This document shows positions 22,001 to 33,780 of a stretch of 64,000 nt of DNA, piece by piece (position 1 is the first letter of the stretch; each line of letters starts with the position of its first letter). Source of the stretch: Euborellia annulipes (lineage: Eukaryota > Arthropoda > Insecta > Dermaptera > Anisolabididae). The translations under genes were made by a program, and so were the position numbers. The DNA is taken from assembly GCA_023213315.1 (NCBI GenBank), contig JAKCPI010014092.1, forward strand, positions 310,001-374,000, read 5' to 3'. The notes below the pieces were generated by a model. The model ran no database searches. It was not told where the DNA came from and saw only the letters and a program-made list of their open reading frames with translations.

Positions 22001-25000
22001 AAATATAAATATAATTATAAGCTGATATGTCCATTTAAACATTTGGTTTTATTTATTTCAGGATTCGTTTGGTGGAAAAGCAATCACTCTTGTGATTTGT
22101 TGTGTTTCTCCATATTCATTTGATATGAATGAAACATTAAATAGTCTTAAATTCGTTGAACGTTTAAGATATATAAAAAATTATCCATTTCTAAATTCAA
22201 GCCTACGAATTGAAGATCATGCTTTAATGATTTCTAATGAGAGACCAGAAACGAATGATCGCCTCACCAACGATCTTAGCACAAACAGCGATACTTTCGG
22301 GCAAGTCTCATTATTTTTATTAACTATTTGATTATTTGCTTTTTTTTATTTTGTTTATATAGAATTCTCATTTTTCTTTTAAACAATCAATTTTAATTAA
22401 CCTATAAAAATTTATTAAATTCACTTATTTTGTTTTTAGATTAGAGTTTGCAGCATCCCAGTGGTTAAAATTAGTCGCTAACGCTGAAAATCTCTTCAGT
22501 AAATTAGTAAGCAGCGACAATTTAGAGGATCATGACCGAGATCAAATCCAGCAATGGCTCTATCTTAAACAAGAATGCGAGGATTGCGTCGTGAGCGACG
22601 AAACTTTGAGTCTCAAACATTACAACGGGAGAATGTTAGATCGAATAGGTAAGTTAGATATATTATAATTAGGCTAAAATTCAAAATTGAATTTCAAAGT
22701 TTCATTCTGACATTATGTTTTATAAAATTACTTTTATATGGATTTTTCGAATAACCAAAGCCGTGTTTAGAAATCCTTGAGTAAAATAATTTTCTTTTAC
22801 CCGAAAAATTTCTCCTCATTTGGAATTCAGATGATAATTTTGTCATCTAGTTTTACGGTTTTCTTTTAGAAATTTTTATTTTATATATTTCCGCACATGG
22901 CTTAATAAAAAAAATATGAGATATTTTTAACCAAGTTTATAAGTAAAACCTTCTAACTCATTTATCTTAAGCACAAGGAAGGAAGCAGGTGCAGCCAAAA
23001 TTAAAGCCTCCGATTTTGTTACAATTAATGAGAGGTTTCGAGAAAACTTTATTTCCTCATCATCAGTCATCAGAACATTCTCACTGAACAAGTCAATGAA
23101 TAACACACCCATAAAGAAAATACATAATAAATGTATTGTGCCCTTTTAACAACTCCGGAACAAATACAATTTGAAAGACTGATGATGAGGAAATAAAGTT
23201 TTCTCGAAACGTCTCATTAATTGTAACAAAATCGGAGGCTTTAATTTTGGCTGCACCTGCTTCCTTCCTTGTGCATAAATCAACAGCCACGTACTTCATT
23301 GGTCATTTTTCTTAATATATTTTATTTTCTTAATTTAGATGAACTGACCGAATCAGAAGATAAAAGTATTCCATCTCCAAGGTCTAAAAGCATAAAATCA
23401 GATGAAGAAGAAAGTACGAATACAAAATCAGAATCAGAAAGCGATATTGAACATCTGCGTCCTGATTTTTTAGATAAATTATTTGATTTAATTGGAAAAT
23501 TCAAAACCAAAACAGATATTAATATCAGCAAGAAAAACGTTGATAGTCATTTAATATCTAAAAGACCACAAATCGAGATTCCTGAAAAAGAAGGTAAAGA
23601 GTTTTAGCCAGGAGTTTGCGAAGTGACTGTTTCCAGATCGTTGCAAATTGAATTTAAAAAAATGAAATTTCTAAAAAAACAATTAATGTTACAAATTTTC
23701 AGCAAAATTGTAATCATAGTTTGTAATTAATTTCCTAATTGCTGACATAACTCTGAATTATTTTAGTGAAAGAAATCCCCGAATCGACAACATTAAAAGA
23801 AAACTCGATTCCTGGACCAAGCTCGTTGTCCGCAAGGAGGAAAAGTATTCATCCTGGGATGGAAAATCCATGGAGTTTGAAACCAACAACCCAAGTTTCG
23901 GTATAAAATTATTTATTTACTATATTAAACTTACTCCTAAATTTGTCCCATTGCCTTTTTCTAATTCAACTAACACTTTGCATCGAGCTAATTTGTATTT
24001 ATTTACTATAATATCCCTAGATTTGCCTTTTCAATTCTAACAAATTGCTTTTATTTTCAACTCTATCGAAATTTATCCATTTCAAGTTCATTCACTGATC
24101 AGATAGCGAAGCTTTGTAGCGCCGACTTTCAATTGGAAATTTTTGCTGAATTTAACTTGTGGTTCGAATAATTAAATTTAATATAATTTTCTTATTTTTT
24201 TATTTTTTACAGAGTTCTCCAGAACCTGAAAGATCTAAAGAATTTTTGTTAAATCCAACTGAAGATAATAATTCGTCAATACAAAATGACGAGATTGCAA
24301 TAATAAGTCCTTCTTCAGAAAGCGATAGCCTTAAGCAGACGCCTTCGCCTTCGCCTTCGCCTACCCCAGTCCCTTCCCCAACCATTCAAAGTTTATCCTC
24401 AAATATCGATCCTAATCATGAAATTAAAATCGTTGCTCTAGAAATTGAAGCTAAACAGAATCAATTACGGCAACATGAGAATAATATACACGAAGCTAAC
24501 AAAAGAATTAATGATTTAAATTACACGATACAAGTCAAGGTATTGTATAATGCTTAATTGGTTTTCTAATTCTCTTTTTCTGTAATTAATAGAATTTTTG
24601 GATTCGATGACTTTAAAGAAGTAATGATTTACATTTCTAAAATTTAAACTAATTATATGATACGATCTCCAACCTTTCCTTAGTCATTTTACTTTCTCTT
24701 ACCCTATATATTTAATATATATAGAGAGAAAGTATTGAGATCATGTCGAAAATTCAATGTCGAGATTTTGATGGATATGTTTTGAGGTCCCCTGAGTCCA
24801 AAAAAGTGAGTCCCGCAAATTGGTCTGTTTATGTGTAATGATTTTATGCAAGAAGGAATTGAGCTTCCGGATTAAAATTTTATATTTAAGTTAGGTGCCC
24901 TCCCGGACACTCAAAATAAGCTTTTGAACAAAATCAGCCAAAATGTGCTAGTACTTTACTGATGTACTTTTTTAGTTTTTTCGATTTTCTCAAAATTCGC

Positions 25001-28000
25001 TCCAACGATTTTGTTTCATTAATTCATTAATCATTTATTTTTTAGATGCTCTTCAAAATGTATATTCTTATTTTGCCATTTATATGTTTTGAAGCACACT
25101 TTACTCTTGTACTTCATAGGAAAATCAATTGACTTTTTTTTACTTATGAAATGCAAGTGGTCAAGTTTGAAACTAAGATGCTATGGGAAACTAAATATAT
25201 CTCGACCAGGGACGTATATATAAATTTTTTCGGGGGGAGGGGGGGGGGGGCTTGAACTCAAAAACTTTTTTGCGGAAAATTTTTTTTAAAGAAACTAAAT
25301 TTTTTTCGCCCTGCGAAAAATTTTGTTTTTGCGGAACCATAGTTTTCCGCCCTGCGGAAAAAAGTTTTTCGCGGAGCTATATTCTTTCGCACTGCGGGAC
25401 CAATCCAACATTTAGGGGGGGGGGGGGCGAGCCCCACTGATATCTGTATATCCCTATATGTATATGCATTTGGAAAATTTCAAACGGACCCTGGCCTCCT
25501 CGCCCCCCCCCCCCTCTTATATACGCCCCTGATCTCGACACAAAAAATCTGGAGTGACCAGCACAGTGCACAACTTTCTCTTACGGAAAGGTAAGAGTAG
25601 GTTGTTTGCAGTACGCCAGTTCCACCAGATTATTTAACAAAGGTTTTTAACTAGGTGTTTGCAAAGATCAACGCACCTCAAAACTCGCTGATCGTGGATT
25701 CATATATATATATATATATATATAATACAATTTTTTTATCTTTTTTTATTAATTCTCAGGAAAAATTTATCGAAACGATGACTAAAAGTAGTACAATTAA
25801 AATGAGAACCGAGGCCAAAGAGAAGTTTTTAAGTAAACAATCAAAATTAGAAGTGGAATATTACAGTATGATGCTGTACCTAACAAAAGCAGAACATGCG
25901 GGCAAACAATCAGAATCGGATGAGAATAGATCAAAATATAAAAAAGAGATCGACAAATATAAGAAGATGACTTTACACATCGATAAAAAACTAAAAGAAA
26001 CTCAAGCCATAATAGAAACATTGAGCGAAAGTGCGAGTTCAAAAATGTATTTAAAAATTTTATTTTTTATCCTTTAATAGTTTTAACTCTACCGTATATT
26101 AATATATAAATATTTTTTTTTTTAGAGTTTCTGAATTAGAAAATAATTTACAATATTCAAAAAAACAATTGGAAAAATTTAAATCATATTTACAAAAAGA
26201 AGAACAAAAAAAAATTTTATTACAACAAGAAATATTGGAAACCGAAAAAAAGCACCCAGGTCTTGAAAGATATAAAAATCTACAAATTGCAGAAGTAAGT
26301 CTATTTGAAACACTTGAGAGCCTTTTTAATAATCAAATGGTCCTGAATAGAGATATACGAGTTATTATTTACATATCTCATACATTTTTTGTTAATTATA
26401 TCAGGTTACTATTGAAAAACATGTATCAGAAGAATGTGTTATATCCAAATCAATTCAAGAAGAAGAGAAACTTAACAGCTCTAAAGAATCCTCTCATAAA
26501 ATTAAAGAACAAACTCAAACACAGAAAAGTTTAGAAAAACGAGACTCCAAAGGCCTAAACAGATATAAATTTAAGGTAGGATTTATATTTATTTATTTAA
26601 AAAAAAATATATTTATTAATTCATACTTTTTGTAGAATCATCTTAAAATTTCTAGTAAAAAAGATAATTTAAATAAAAAATCAATAAGTTTAGAAGAAAA
26701 TCAAGAAATTGATGAGAAAAACACTTTAAGAGAAGAGATTGGCGAATTGCGAATCACAAAGGACTTTTTGATTGATCTGAGATGTGATAAAAAAATTAAA
26801 AAAGTAACATCTGCAATTTTTATTCATATTATCTTCTCACCATTAAAAAAAATCATTTCACTTTAAGAAAACAATCTAAGATATATTAAAGATGTTATTT
26901 ATCTATATTAAAGTTCGAAATATATTTATTTGAATATCTCGACTCTGAATTGAGGCGAGGGGACGTTTGGCCCAACAACAAAACTAAAATCAAATTCAAC
27001 AAATTTTATTTAAAAAATAAAATAAAGACAAAATTGTCGAAATTTTTTTATTATTTTATCTCTAAGATTGATTTTTCTTATAAATATATATATATAATAA
27101 CAAGATGTTAGGCTTTTTTATGTGATATTTTATTATTTTTTCATCTTTTAACAGGACAAAATTCAAACACCTTTTGAAGAAGAAAACCAATTAATAGAAT
27201 TCGACGAAGCCATAGGCGCCATCGATTCTGCTATCGAATTTAAAAATGAATTGATATGTGGGCGAAAAAGTCAATCTTTGGACGTTTCTCTCTTTGAACA
27301 GGAAAATAACGTAACTTTACCTTTGATATTTATCATTTTACCATCTTTACCAACACTGAATGCAATAAACATATGCTTAAAATATTCTTTTTCTTCCGTT
27401 ACCAATTCATGCTTAAAAATTATTTCAAATATTAACGACATTTTAATACAAAAATTATTCATTCAAATATAAGAAAAATTTTAATGAGCCAGATACATTC
27501 AGGTGGCTGGCGGCTGCAAGACCATTTTCACAATTTTCTTATATTTCACGCACGAATGAACTTGATAGGCATCTAGGATTCAATTGAAATTTTATATTTC
27601 TAAAACCATTATAAATATACCTGACCATGGAAAAAAAACAGTTATTGAACTGTGTTATTTATCCATTTGTACTTTCTCTTACCTATATATGAAATATAGA
27701 GAGAGAAAATATTGCGATCAAAAATTCTATTTCGAGATTTTGTTGGCTCTAACGATTTTGATTAAAATTCATAATTTAATTTAATGTATTTCGTTTAATT
27801 TCATTTAATGTAAAATAAAATTCATAAATCAATTATTTTTTAGAGCCTTTTTAAAATATATACTCTCATTTTGCCCTGAAAATTGTTTGAAGTACACTTT
27901 ACTGATATATTTAGGGAAATTAAATATATCTTGACACAAAAAATATGGTGTGACAAGCACAGAAGGCTACACAACTTTCTTGAACCGAAGGACGTGCTGT

Positions 28001-29150
28001 GCGGCCAGTCCCACCAGATTTCTCTTTACTTTAATTTATAGTCACTCAGCTCAAGTTATAGTTTCCAACATCACTGATCTCTTTATGCTCTATATTAATT
28101 TATTCTTAATTGATTAATTCGTAAAAGGACTATAAAAACGATTATTTATTAGTCTAAATTTGTTTTTAAGTGGCAGCATCATTTCATGGATAGGCTAATG
28201 AAGCTAAGACCAATGGAGATGTGTACATTATTTTGGAAGTATTTTCAAAAAGTCGTAGATTTAAGAGAAAATGGGAGAAAAATGGAATCTCAAATAGTTG
28301 AAGTAGAGGTAAAAAAATTAAAAATAAATTTTATATATATTCTTAGAATATATATATAATCATTAATAATTGTTTTAGAATCAAAATGAAATAGAAATAC
28401 GAACGTTAAAAAATGCATTGGAGGATTTAAAATTTGTAAATGAAAAGAAAATTGATCTCATGCATATAGATTTTCAGGATAAAATCCATTTAATGGTGAA
28501 ACAATTTACGGAAGAATCATCCGGAGGTTCTGGCCCGGAAACAATTAGCCATCTTTTAACTGATCAAGGAAACGAGTTGAAACAGATCAAGAGGGAAAAT
28601 AGGAGTCTGCGAAAACGTCTTCAAGAATTGGAACATTTATTGAACCTCTATAAAAGTAATTTCTCAAGATATTTATTAAATACTTTAAATTACCTGTCGG
28701 CGTTTTTGCCGATTCCTCAGACCTTTTTAATCTCTGAGAGTTTAGGCTCAAACCTCGACCTCTCCTCACATATGTGCTGGTGAACAATCGTCAAAGGGCA
28801 CGGCCCTTAACTCACCCAGGTCACATTATGTGAGGATTTCCACTGCCAAGTCGATCTGGACGCTAAGTCCACCCAGTTTATAAATAAATCATTAATTTCG
28901 TTCATCATATGTTCAGCCACCAAAATTATGAAATTTAGTCATCAATCAAGAAAGAAAGAAATTAATACAAGAAATGTAACCCTGCTTTTTATTTATTTTT
29001 TTCTTAGATCCAAATCATTCGTGCAGAAGTCCGGTTACAATTCCACACGAGCACATGAAACGACTTCAAGGCATCAGTCCCCCGCCTACTACCAAAGTCA
29101 CTCGGCAGAAAAATAAAATTATTATCCAACAAAGCACTTCGAAAAAGTAA
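17051..29150 (+). CDS. cos: Costal-2/KIF7/KIF27-type kinesin, complete gene
   Basis: Nineteen exons join in frame to 1176 codons plus TAA, close to the roughly 1200 residues of fly Cos2. This is a kinesin-like scaffold of Hedgehog signalling; in flies it holds Fused, Ci and kinases on microtubules and binds Smoothened. The motor (about residues 1-325) starts MEYPVQVAVRVRPLPRD, has a P-loop GQSNSGKS (82-89), a degenerate switch I NHQSFKSH (198-205) and an intact switch II DLAGSE (233-238), and closes with ETLNSLKFVERLRYIKN. A Cos2/KIF7-like segment follows (ASQWLKLVANAENLFSKLV), then Ser/Pro- and acidic-rich exons, long coiled coils and LRPMEMCTLFWKYFQKVVDL. It ends KVTRQKNKIIIQQSTSKK. Departures from the usual GQTGSGKT and SSRSH suggest weak or altered ATPase activity, as in other Cos2 proteins. 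Splice sites are inferred from frame and consensus, not from transcripts. Confidence 0.9.
18770..18960 (-). repeat. Possible ribozyme-like repeat relic in cos intron 3
   Basis: On the minus strand TTGGAAATGGCTCC...CCGAAACGTCGAG resembles the hammerhead-like cores elsewhere in the window, but the CTGATGA box is replaced by TTGGAAA. No inverted partner is seen. Confidence 0.3.
18959..19010. repeat. (AT)n microsatellite, 52 bp
   Basis: Uninterrupted AT dinucleotides in cos intron 3. It is the longest of many short AT runs here. Confidence 0.95.
20545..20915 (+). repeat. Family A repeat in cos intron 5
   Basis: From TACTAGTACTGTACTGATGT through TTTTCTCAAAATTCGC to GTTGTGTGCTGTGCGACCAG and CACACCAGAT; one of the longest clean copies. 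Confidence 0.75.
21376..21778. mobile_element. Element E, short inverted-repeat transposon in cos intron 6
   Basis: Its two ends, ACAGATCAACAAAAT and ATCGTGTTGACCGGGGT, are imperfect inverted repeats. The interior matches, in reverse complement, two blocks at 34385-34500 and 35160-35250, where a second copy is split by another element. Shared text includes TCTAGACACCGAAAAA and GCAGAAGCCAGACCCAAAAA. Confidence 0.6.
22971..23274. mobile_element. Ribozyme-bearing inverted repeat in cos intron 8
   Basis: The left arm (22971-23066) and right arm (23178-23274) are near-perfect reverse complements; GCACAAGGAAGGAAGCAGG at one end matches CCTGCTTCCTTCCTTGTGC at the other. The spacer is 111 bp. Both arms carry the hammerhead-like core facing outward. 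There is no coding capacity. It is probably a non-autonomous Penelope-like derivative. Confidence 0.7.
23166..23224 (+). ncRNA. Hammerhead ribozyme-like motif
   Basis: CTGATGA (23179-23185) is followed by a helix II of GAGGAAA with TTTTCTC (seven pairs, one G-U), then GAAAC (23206-23210) and the triplet GTC (23211-23213). Outer helix I forms from GA (23177-23178) with TC (23214-23215), an internal loop, and ACAATT (23166-23171) with AATTGT (23219-23224). Helix III would be only the AC/GU pair with no loop, as expected for minimal hammerheads thought to act as dimers. The left-arm copy has CTC instead of GTC. Confidence 0.6.
24690..25630 (+). repeat. Family A repeat in cos intron 11, split by a hAT-like element
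   Basis: The most complete copy at the 5' side: CTTTCTCTTACCCTATATAT, AGAGAGAAAGTATTG, ATCATGTCGAAAATT, GAGGTCCCCTGAGTCC and so on. It is interrupted at ATCTCGAC by the element at 25207-25531, then resumes with ACAAAAAATCTGG to CCAGTTCCACCAGATT. Confidence 0.75.
25207..25531. mobile_element. hAT-like MITE with perfect 8-bp target duplication
   Basis: Ends CAGGGACGTATATATAA and TTATATACGCCCCTG are terminal inverted repeats. ATCTCGAC is duplicated exactly at 25199-25206 and 25532-25539. The interior is a series of TTTTTCGC and GCGGAAAA blocks plus G runs. A related right end (TTATATACGGCCCTG) occurs at about 59713-59727. Confidence 0.85.
27670..28025 (+). repeat. Family A repeat in cos intron 16, internally deleted
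   Basis: Begins ACTTTCTCTTACCTATATAT and ends GTGCGGCCAGTCCCACCAGATTTC-like. The middle CCCCTGAGTCC block is missing. Confidence 0.7.
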
Positions 29151-29296
29151 AAACCTCATTAAGGAAACCAAAGCAACTCTTAAGTATTTATTTATTTCAC
29201 ACTTGTTTTTTTATTTCATTTTCGAATATTCATTTATTTCTATTTTATAATTAATATAATTTTTTTAATTTTATGCTTTGAATGTTGGATATTTAA

Positions 29297-29302
29297 AATA
29301 AA
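29297..29302 (+). terminator. Candidate polyadenylation signal of cos
   Basis: AATAAA about 150 bases after the cos stop codon. It is the first canonical hexamer downstream of the stop, but AT-rich sequence makes chance hits common. Confidence 0.5.
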
Positions 29303-32049
29303 TGAGGAGCAAAAATTTTAAGTGTCTTTGACACAAATGAAGAATTGAAAAAGAAAATCTCAAAGAAAAATCTGGTATTGCTGAGGTAAATCCAACAAAA
29401 TAATTCTGCTTCTCTATATCTTAAATATCAAACAACATGTCAATATACGTATATATAAATTCTATTAGTTTATATCTAGGTCAATTAATTTATTTTAAAA
29501 TGACTGATTATTTTATTTTAACACGAATGATTTATTTATTAAATTAACTTTAAATATCTTCAGAAATTAATATAAACAAATTAAGAGTAGGTTACTCTTA
29601 TTTATATGTACCTTTTGAATGAATACTCAAGCAAATTCTTATATCTACACTCTCTTTATAAACTTATATTATGAATAATTATAATAACTTATTTATATGG
29701 ATTCACAAATAAGTAAACTAATCTGGGAATAATATTATAGATAAAATTTAACATTATAACTGTGATATTAATTTTAGGATGAAAGGATATGTAAAAAAAA
29801 ATAGTGTCAAGCACTATTTTAAATAGGCTATATATATATATATATATATACCTGGTATACATATATATATATTTTAATATTTTTATTGAAGCAATATATA
29901 TAGGATGATAGGAATATATGTAAATAACCAATAGAGGTTTATTTAAATTAGTGTATAGTTTTCAAATAATTCCCTTACGAGACTATAAGGATTCAGTCAA
30001 TATATCGTGCAAGATAATTGTGCAGATTTGGGCCTTTAAGATCCAAACCAGGATCTTCTTCCTTCTTAAATATTGAATTTTCTCTCTAGATCTTCCATAT
30101 TTTCAAATAGAATTGTTTTTTTATGATCGTTTTCATAAATTTATTGTATTTCTTTAGAAGTTTTTTTCTAAAATTTACGATTTATTCACTAACATTTCTT
30201 CGACCGACTTAACGTGAAGCCTAGAGTAAATCGATCTATTTGTTTTTAAATATTTTGCCAAATTCTTTTTGCTGCAGGAATTTTTATTAAGAATTGCTAT
30301 TGATCGTCCCCAACTTTCCTCTAGCTCATTACTTGGATGCAGAGGCGTAGTGCCCGGTGCCAAAGGGTAAAATGCCGCCCACTGTCTTATATTTTTTAGG
30401 GCCTACTCTCACAGCGACACTCCAAATCCTATGCCCATCCGAGAAGTGGAGAAATTTCTTTCCCTGTGCATAAATCAATCAATGCAAGAAATACATAGTT
30501 GGTTTTTAAATCTTGATTCAATATTATTAGTCTTTGGTGCTAATGACCCCGAAATGAATTTTGTTTCTCATTCCTTGAATTTCTTAGCTTATTTATTTTA
30601 TTATCATCGCACCACCCACGCTACCGCCCTGCTTCTATGACAACATCGAAATCTTCTTTTAATTCAGCCTATAAGGAGAGAAGAGAACGTTCTTGATTTC
30701 TAGCTTCATCTGTTGTTTATCATAGTAGCCATAGCAACGTCTTCCTCGTTTTCAACTTCAGACTATTGGTTTGTTTTTCTTCATCACTTCGTTTAGTTTT
30801 CTTCTTCAAGGACAAAGTCTTTGTATATCCGTTTTTTCACTGCAACGTCGAAGTTCAAAACACAGATACAAGATACCCCAAAGCAAATACACAGGCGTGG
30901 ATTCCACTATCACTTTTACAAGATTGAAGTATTATATTAAAAGAAAAAAGATCAGTTACGAATGTCAATTAAATCTTCCAGAAGTATTTAAGCCTACATT
31001 GGATAGATAAATATAATTGTGATTAAAGTACTAACTGAATATTATAATTATATTACTTTTCACAAAAGTGCAGCACAAATCAACACCTTCATTATTTAAA
31101 TGTTCGTTTTTTAATGATGGATTTATTTAAGTCACCTCATTTGTCCTGTACTCTAGCAAATTGTTTTAGGCTAAAAAAATTGACTTCCAAGATGTGCGGT
31201 TACTCAGTTCAGATGTTGTTAACCTTTGTTTAGAATAGTGTATTTTTTTAACATTGGACAAGCTCTTTTCCTCGTTTTTAAAGCTTAGATCCGCCACTAC
31301 TTGGAGTAGTTGTGATCAGAGACTCGTGATTCACATACGGATAGGTAAGGGTTATCTTAAAATATATAAACACAATTTGTTGTCTATGTCTTGCCTGTAA
31401 CTCTGTGAAAGACAAAAAAGCAGGATTGAGAAATTATATATATAAGATAGATTTGAAGCATTTTTATGCTTGAAAAAATCAAGATTTTTCATTGTCTATA
31501 CATATCATTTATAATAGAAGAAAGTAATTTGATAAACAAACAAATTCTCTCGTTTAAAAAAACTTCGTTTCACCACTTATTTATTCTATTGATCTTTTAG
31601 GTAAAAAAATTTTGTGAACCTGAAAAATGCGGTAAAATAAGTGTTTGTTATGTTGTTTTTAAGATAGTAACAAAAAACATCGTTTATTTACTATTTAATA
31701 ATAACTATGAAGCTTTAATTCCAAAAAAAGGATAAATTGAGATTTATGAAAATAAATTTTTCTTGAATAGATTAAAAAATCTTCCTATTTATTCATAAGT
31801 ACCTGATTCAAATTAATTTTTGTTTTTAAAGAGTAATTTTGTATATTATTCTATAAACATTATTTTCTCTCTAATATTTTTCCCAGATGTAAAGCAAAAT
31901 GGATGGAGGCAAAATACTCAAAGGCTCATAGGCATGGGAAGTTCGCGAGCTGCGAGCCCTCAGGTCAAATCGTTCGAAAAAAAAATTCAGACCAAATTGA
32001 CATGCTTTTTTTTATTTTTTCATTCGATTTGCAGAGGTACTGAAGGAGG
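29303..32049. other. AT-rich intergenic stretch downstream of cos
   Basis: No gene is recognised. Several AT microsatellites occur around 29830-29880. Open frames of 60-80 codons at 30175-31010 have no domain that I recognise. Confidence 0.4.
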
Positions 32050-32180
32050 CAAATCTTGACAGGTTCGTAACTAAATGTGTCAACACGAAAAATCTGGTGT
32101 GCTAGCATATTTTACAACTTTCCATTGCCGAAGGTGAGAGAAAGTTGTGTGATGTCAGGTGTGCCAGGTACACCAGAATT
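32050..32180 (+). repeat. Family A repeat, 3' hairpin part
   Basis: Contains GTCAACACGAAAAATCTGGTG, TTCCATTGCCGAAGGTGAGA and GAAAGTTGTGTGATG, ending GTACACCAGAATTT. Confidence 0.65.
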
Positions 32181-32949
32181 TAATTATTTTAATAAATATA
32201 AATTTATAAAGAGGCCAAGCTGCACAAGGGGATGTCAATGCGAAAGATTTCCCTTCCAACCGAATTGTTCTTCCTATGCCTATGCAATAGCTTATACTTA
32301 AATAACTTAAGACACCACATAATAATATATGTAAACTTATTATGTATACCTTATTCTTATTATCAAAGCCTATAATGGTAATAATTTTAGATGTGTATAT
32401 ATATATATATATATATACTGTACAGTATATATTGATTTGAGACTAACAGCTTTTTTTTTTAATGCCCGAAGAAATAAAACTCTTAACAAAATGTTTTATG
32501 TTATAATAAACATGATTTTTAGATTTATAGATGGTGTGTAATGATTGTTGTATATTTTCAATTGGTCGAAATGCAATGTCAAATGGACAAAAGGAAAGGA
32601 AGCATTTGCTTTTTGCATTGAATCGAGGCTCTGGAAACTAACTCTGAAATTAACACACTATCTCGTAGAGCAAAAAGATCTCTTTTAAATTCTGCATGCA
32701 TTTTCATTTAAAAATAAAAACGGTCATGTATTCATTATTTCTCAACTCAATATAATAGAAAAATGAAAAATCCTGTCTTCTTTGACCCTCTCTATTGATA
32801 ATGTACCTTGCTCAAATGAAGTAATCATTTTTTCCAAAAAATAATTACATTAAAGGCCTAAATGCATTTCAACAAATAATAATCTTAATTTCAAATCGAA
32901 GATAAGTTTAATTTTTGAACTGAGAGAGGTCGAGATTAATTCATAGAGC
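32181..32949. other. AT-rich intergenic stretch
   Basis: Apart from an AT microsatellite near 32398-32416 I see no gene or named element. Confidence 0.4.
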
Positions 32950-33780
32950 CTTTCTTTTAGGTGCTTACTCGTCGAACAGCATGCAGTTTTTTCAGGTTGT
33001 TATTTGAAATAAATTTTTAAACGCAACTGTATAGTTGAATTATATGTTTTTTTTATTTTAGGCCAACTGTGTACAAATTCCGGGGCTGTCAAATAAAAAA
33101 TAAAATCTTAATATATATACAAATCAAACATACATTTTGATATGAAATTCCTTTCAATAAAAAGATTGTTTTTCCATGGTCAAGTAAGTCATTTGGTTGT
33201 TGCTAATTCACTGTAAAGAACACGTGTCATTTAAACTTGTTATATTAAATGTTTGTTATATACTAATCACTAATAATAATTACTTAAGATTAATAATTTT
33301 ATGACAATTGATTGTCAAAACATAATATTAAAAATTGTTCTATATAAAAAACATTTGAGTAGGCCTCTATATATATTTATGTGAAAAATCTCGCTCAAAA
33401 CCTTAACAAATAATAAACATTAATATTTTAATAATTTGACATCTCATTATAGATTAACAACGAACTTTATAAGTCTTAGTTCATTTATTTATATATATAT
33501 GTTACACATACAACCATTGATGTGTAAAATTTTCATTCCAAGAACGAAAGGTATTTCATGTCAAAATGTATCTTTGATTTGTATATGTATTAATATTATA
33601 CTTTAAATTTGACAGGCCCTGAAGGTGACTTATTGCCGAAACTGGAATTTGTACACAGCTGGCCTAAATTAAAAAAAACCATATAATTCAACTATACAAT
33701 TGTGTTTAAAAATTTATTTCAAATACCAACCTGAAAAAACAGCCTGCTTTTCGACGAGTAAGGACCTAAAAGAAAGGCCG
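32950..33780. mobile_element. Large inverted-repeat element with ribozyme-like core in one arm
   Basis: The left part (32950-33180) and right part (33540-33780) are reverse complements over more than 200 bp; GCCTTTCTTTTAGG pairs with CCTAAAAGAAAGG-type sequence at the far end. The right arm has CTGAAGG (33619), a short GGT/GCC helix and GAAAC (33638-33642). The left arm lacks just this stretch of about 24 bases, going straight from AAATTCC to GGGGCTGTCAAA. Confidence 0.6.

Larger units (their letters stand above)
17051..22300 (+). other. cos: cos exons 1-7, motor domain
   Basis: Inferred exons: 17051-17080, 17565-17751, 18215-18360, 19126-19248, 20285-20453, 21143-21345, 22062-22300. The first has only ten codons and ends exactly between the two VR pairs of VAVRVRP. 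The P-loop is in exon 3, switch I in exon 5, switch II in exon 6. All introns have GT-AG ends except the one after exon 7, which starts GCAAGT (22301) and ends TTTTTAG (22439), a GC-AG intron. Reading GT instead would need a different, unsupported exon end. Confidence 0.85.
22440..29150 (+). other. cos: cos exons 8-19, neck, coiled coil and tail
   Basis: Inferred exons: 22440-22648, 23339-23593, 23767-23900, 24213-24539, 25760-26046, 26126-26294, 26405-26575, 26636-26803, 27155-27310, 28171-28308, 28379-28655, 29008-29150. Phases agree at every junction. Exon 11 encodes a Pro/Ser run (TPSPSPSPTPVPSPT). Exons 12-18 are rich in K, E and Q with heptad-like spacing. The least certain boundary is the end of exon 16, where GTAACT at 27311 is the best donor. 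Introns 11 and 16 are enlarged by repeat insertions. Confidence 0.8.

Noticed and set aside
23322..23531. Minus-strand frame over cos exon 9
   Set aside because: Shadow of the Ser/Glu-rich exon on the plus strand.
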